From assembly GCA_032209605.1 (NCBI GenBank), contig JASFXZ010000016.1:13826001-13890000 (forward strand): a stretch of 64,000 nucleotides of DNA, written 5' to 3'. The translations under genes and the position numbers were made by a program. The stretch comes from Mactromeris polynyma (Eukaryota > Mollusca > Bivalvia > Venerida > Mactridae). Shown one piece after another: positions 61,437-64,000 of the stretch; the first letter of the stretch is position 1; each line of letters starts with the position of its first letter. The notes under the pieces were generated by a model, which worked only from the letters and a program-made list of their open reading frames with translations, ran no database searches and was not told where the DNA came from.

Positions 61437-61646
61437 AGTGACGTCCTTTCAAGAAAACGCAACATGTGATGTCACTATTTGCAAGCAGGAAACAATATTT
61501 ACTCCATAATTATGGTCACTTCGTTTTCATATTGCCATATGGGAAAAATATTGCTTACTGTCAGCACATGGTGACGTCACGTGTGACGTTTTATGGAAAT
61601 GACGTCACTTAAAGAAAATGTTGGAACTCGTACAGCGGCGCTCAAA
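61437..61646 (+). repeat. CRE-rich repeat (family N), copy 3
   Basis: TTTCAAGAAAACGCAACATG, TGATGTCACTATTTGCAAGC, GGTGACGTCACGTGTGACG and ACAGCGGCGCTCAAAT match 15395-15600. It lies 74 bp upstream (in gene direction) of an innexin exon. Confidence 0.75.
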
Positions 61647-61936
61647 TTATCATTTTTTATAAATCAATCAGAAATATTTTAAGTGATAATAAATCAATGA
61701 TTTCCTGGTACCAATCGGTCATATTTGAAGCCCCCTACAATCCTATGTACGTAATAATTTGTCCAAATTTAATTGTCAAATAATTCATCACACACAAGTG
61801 TCAAGATCAGGAAGGTAATCGATCTTTTTAAACTACCTACTGACACTGTATCAAAGCCCTCATTGTCACAAACTGACATCAAAAATGTTGTTGTTTTCGT
61901 GATTAATAATTGATTGAGTGGATACTCCACTTCGTA

Positions 61937-62113
61937 TACACTAAAACCTCACTTTAAGACCACCTCAATAATAAGAACTCATCAAAATTTATAACATAAT
62001 TTTTAAGTTCATTTTCACTTTTTTGCTCTTTATTCAACTTCAATATTAAGACCACCTCAATAAGAGGATCATTTTTCAAGGGTCCCAAGGGTGGTCTTAT
62101 TATAGAGATTTTA
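61937..62113. mobile_element. Family A element
   Basis: TACACTAAAACCTCACTTTA to TAGAGATTTTAATGA, right end decayed. Confidence 0.8.
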
Positions 62114-62197
62114 ATGACTCCTTTGTTACAAACTGACATCAAATTATGGTGTTGTTTTCGTGATAAATAATTGATTAAGTGGACGCTACACTTCATG

Positions 62198-62304
62198 TAC
62201 AGTAAGACCTTACTTAAAGGCCACATCAAAATTAAGAACAACATTTTAAAGTTCATTTTCACTGTTTTTCTCAAAATTGGTCTTATTATTGAAGTTTTAC
62301 TGTA
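62198..62304. mobile_element. Family A element, internally deleted
   Basis: TACAGTAAGACCTTACTTAA to TTGAAGTTTTACTGTA. About 75 bp of the middle is missing. Confidence 0.82.
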
Positions 62305-62475
62305 CTATCGTTTATGTTTGCGTGTTGTTTCCATGATGTATTTGTTACTGTATACATGTATATATATTTGTCTCGTTTCCTTGTTTAATAAAACAAAAAG
62401 TTTACGCACATATATTGATAAATCAGACAAGACAACTTTGTGGTTGGTTATGTGAAAATAAACCACAAATCTAAC

Positions 62476-62587
62476 CTGGAAGAGATTGATGCTGGAGAGG
62501 ACGGCGATGAAGAAATACCAGAACCAGAGGAAGATGAAGACCTTCTCATTGAAGAGATTGATAGGGAGAACACATTGGACGGTAAAT
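62476..62587 (-). CDS. Innexin exon: extracellular loop 2 and helix 4
   Basis: Acceptor CATTTCAG before 62587, donor CAG|GTTAGA after 62476. Phase 2 in, phase 0 out. It reads FTVQCVLPINLFNEKVFIFL then WFWYFFIAVLSSINLFQ. VQC(V)LPINLFNEK is among the best-conserved innexin signatures. The Cys belongs to the second extracellular loop, and the Trp-rich segment is the fourth membrane helix. The surrounding AT-rich sequence falls sharply in protein-likeness outside these bounds. Confidence 0.96.
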
Positions 62588-63942
62588 CTGAAATGAATAG
62601 AACATGTGTTAAAAAATAAAAAATAATGAAACGTACAACAATAATGTTTTTTTATAAGGTACATATTGCTGTAAGAACTGTTTGTGTGTGCACATTTAAT
62701 ATGTTATTATGTTTGAAGTACAAAATGTATAGATGTTCCATTATAGATACATGTACCTGTATACGGATCTCTCATATGAAAAAAATATATGGTTGTAATA
62801 TTTAATATGATTTTCACACGTATGTGATGCATGATTATTGACCTGATGTCAAAGATATTGAAAAAGAAAATCTATTTATTTATTAACTTTTGGAATTCTC
62901 TAAATATCATGTAATGCATTTATGGCCGTTAACTACTGTTGAAACACAATCCTCATCAAATAAAAAAACTTAAGCACCATTCCTTGTCCTAAATTGTAAC
63001 ATCGTAACCCATACCATTATGTAATGTTATAACATTTGTTTGTAACGAAATGCGAGTCGTGGATAACGACGGTGCAGCATCAATGGAAAGCAAGTACAAA
63101 ATATGTCATACAGTTGGCCTATCATGTAATGTTAAATTATATAACAAAGAAGAGTTTCTTTGATCAAGAAGTTAAGATGTGTGTAACATAACACCATGTA
63201 ATAGCAGTTGTCATACGGAAGTGGTACAGACAATTCAAACACAAAAACACAAGCTTGTGTTCCTTTAACAAAGGAGTTGTAAAAAATGTTGATATTTTAC
63301 ACTCTAATTCAAATTCAAATTATTTCTAAACGTCCAGAATTTGCATTTTCGAAATTCTAATTAAAGTTAGAAGAAACAAGAACTGTCTTTAAAAACATGG
63401 TCGGCACAATTTGAAGGTTAAGATTTGTTGTGCAACATAAAAAAATGCCGAGATGTTACGATTGCTGGTTACTTCATATCCAAAATGGATTTCCGTAAAT
63501 TCACCGACATTCAGTGAATTACGGTAAGGTAACGTACTCTATATCGTAAGATGAATCAATCCGCATCAAGGTTACAAACGTTGTTCGGTTGACGAGTTGT
63601 GTTTTTGTGGTTAAAGTAAGATTTGATTAGTTTACACAACACTGATATGCAAATAGCAAAACCATGTTAGTATGGCTGCGCCGAAAAAGGAATATTGCAG
63701 TAGGGCACATACAAAGTGCACAACTACTCGAAAAGCACATGGAAACATAAAAAAGCATACATTCTAACTATTAAAAACGCAAAATGGACATAAAGACAAA
63801 AATAACGTATTATTCGGGTGCACTACGAACACCCCTGTACCAAAAACTGTTAGTGATGTTATCACGCTGATGGTATAGCTTCAACCAACCAACTAACAGT
63901 CCGACATGTTTTGCAATAGGAGCATCCTGGAAATTTCCATAC
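62588..63942 (-). other. Innexin intron of 1.36 kb
   Basis: Donor AG|GTATGG at 63943/63942, acceptor CATTTCAG. No array or family A copy is seen in it. Confidence 0.85.
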
Positions 63943-64000
63943 CTTTGGATATTTTCAAGTTGGCGTATCTTAAAGTCACACAAGGTGACTCTTGGAAATC
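63943..64000 (-). CDS. Innexin exon: extracellular loop 2 (continues past window edge)
   Basis: It reads FPRVTLCDFKIRQLENIQ, then AG|GTATGG. FPRVTxCDF...R.LGN is the innexin loop-2 signature with the first conserved Cys. Here the usual Gly of LGN is Glu (LEN). The two trailing bases AG join A of the next exon to give Arg. The exon begins outside the window. Confidence 0.93.

Larger units (their letters stand above)
61364..62475 (-). other. Innexin intron of 1.1 kb
   Basis: It holds the family N copy and a local direct duplication of about 260 bp. ACAAACTGACATCAAA occurs at about 61868 and 62128, and each copy is followed by GTTGTTTTCGTGAT and a family A element. Confidence 0.85.
56843..64000 (-). 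other. Innexin gene, C-terminal half (gene span, 5' part outside)
   Basis: Innexins form gap-junction channels and hemichannels in the plasma membrane of invertebrates. Four exons read right to left are 63943-64000, 62476-62587, 61239-61363 and 56843-57029. Splice phases agree at every join (2/2, 0/0, 2/2), and each join restores a plausible residue (Arg, none, Arg). Together they give about 159 residues. These cover the second extracellular loop with its conserved cysteines (VTLCDF, VQCVLPIN), the loop-to-helix signature NLFNEK, the Trp-rich fourth helix (FLWFWYFF), and the cytoplasmic tail (KYLKL, ERYLR-DDGCFVLR). The first three helices must lie beyond 64000. Introns are 1355, 1112 and 4209 bp and hold family A, H, D and N repeats and a 20-bp satellite. 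Which innexin paralogue this is cannot be said. Confidence 0.93.

Overview
The window is AT-rich, intron-bearing, repeat-dense animal DNA. It holds a partial innexin gene, tRNA-headed SINEs and many short foldback DNA elements. Innexins are animal gap-junction proteins, so the source is a metazoan. The sequence character (several tRNA-derived SINE families, abundant small inverted-repeat elements, many small satellites) suggests a lophotrochozoan, most likely a bivalve mollusc. The species cannot be named from the sequence.

Only two genes can be supported. (1) On the + strand at 2798-4219 lies the last coding exon of a gene for an acidic coiled-coil protein. About 473 codons are open, entered through a splice acceptor at 2797. 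The C-terminal coil resembles the B-box-associated coil of TRIM-type proteins, but no named family is assigned. (2) On the - strand, from the right edge (64000) down to 56843, is the C-terminal half of an innexin in four phase-consistent exons: 63943-64000 (continues outside), 62476-62587, 61239-61363 and 56843-57029. These give about 159 residues covering the second extracellular loop, the fourth membrane helix and the cytoplasmic tail to the stop. No automatic long-ORF call would reveal this gene, because all its exons are 58-187 bp.

The remaining ~50 kb between them shows no convincing gene. It is a mosaic of short non-autonomous elements. Family A (more than 20 copies), family B (3), family C (6) and family D (several) share ends of the type CAGT-NNN-ACCT, and all are internally built of roughly 17-bp units. 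SINEs fall into three better-supported groups: a Thr-anticodon-like head (two different body types), a Pro/Lys-like head and an Arg-like head. Several other inverted-repeat elements occur in two copies each. Nested insertions with clear target-site duplications give a relative order of events.

Three tandem segmental duplications (periods about 2.25, 1.67 and 1.69 kb) lie at 15.3-19.9, 36.1-39.4 and 48.7-52.0 kb. At least nine tandem arrays occur (5-bp to 140-bp units). Several arise inside or at the end of a mobile element, most clearly a 56-bp x ~27 satellite at 43.1-44.6 kb made from the end of family A.

Limits: everything is by eye. Upstream exons of gene 1, polyadenylation sites and family assignments of the repeats are not proven here.
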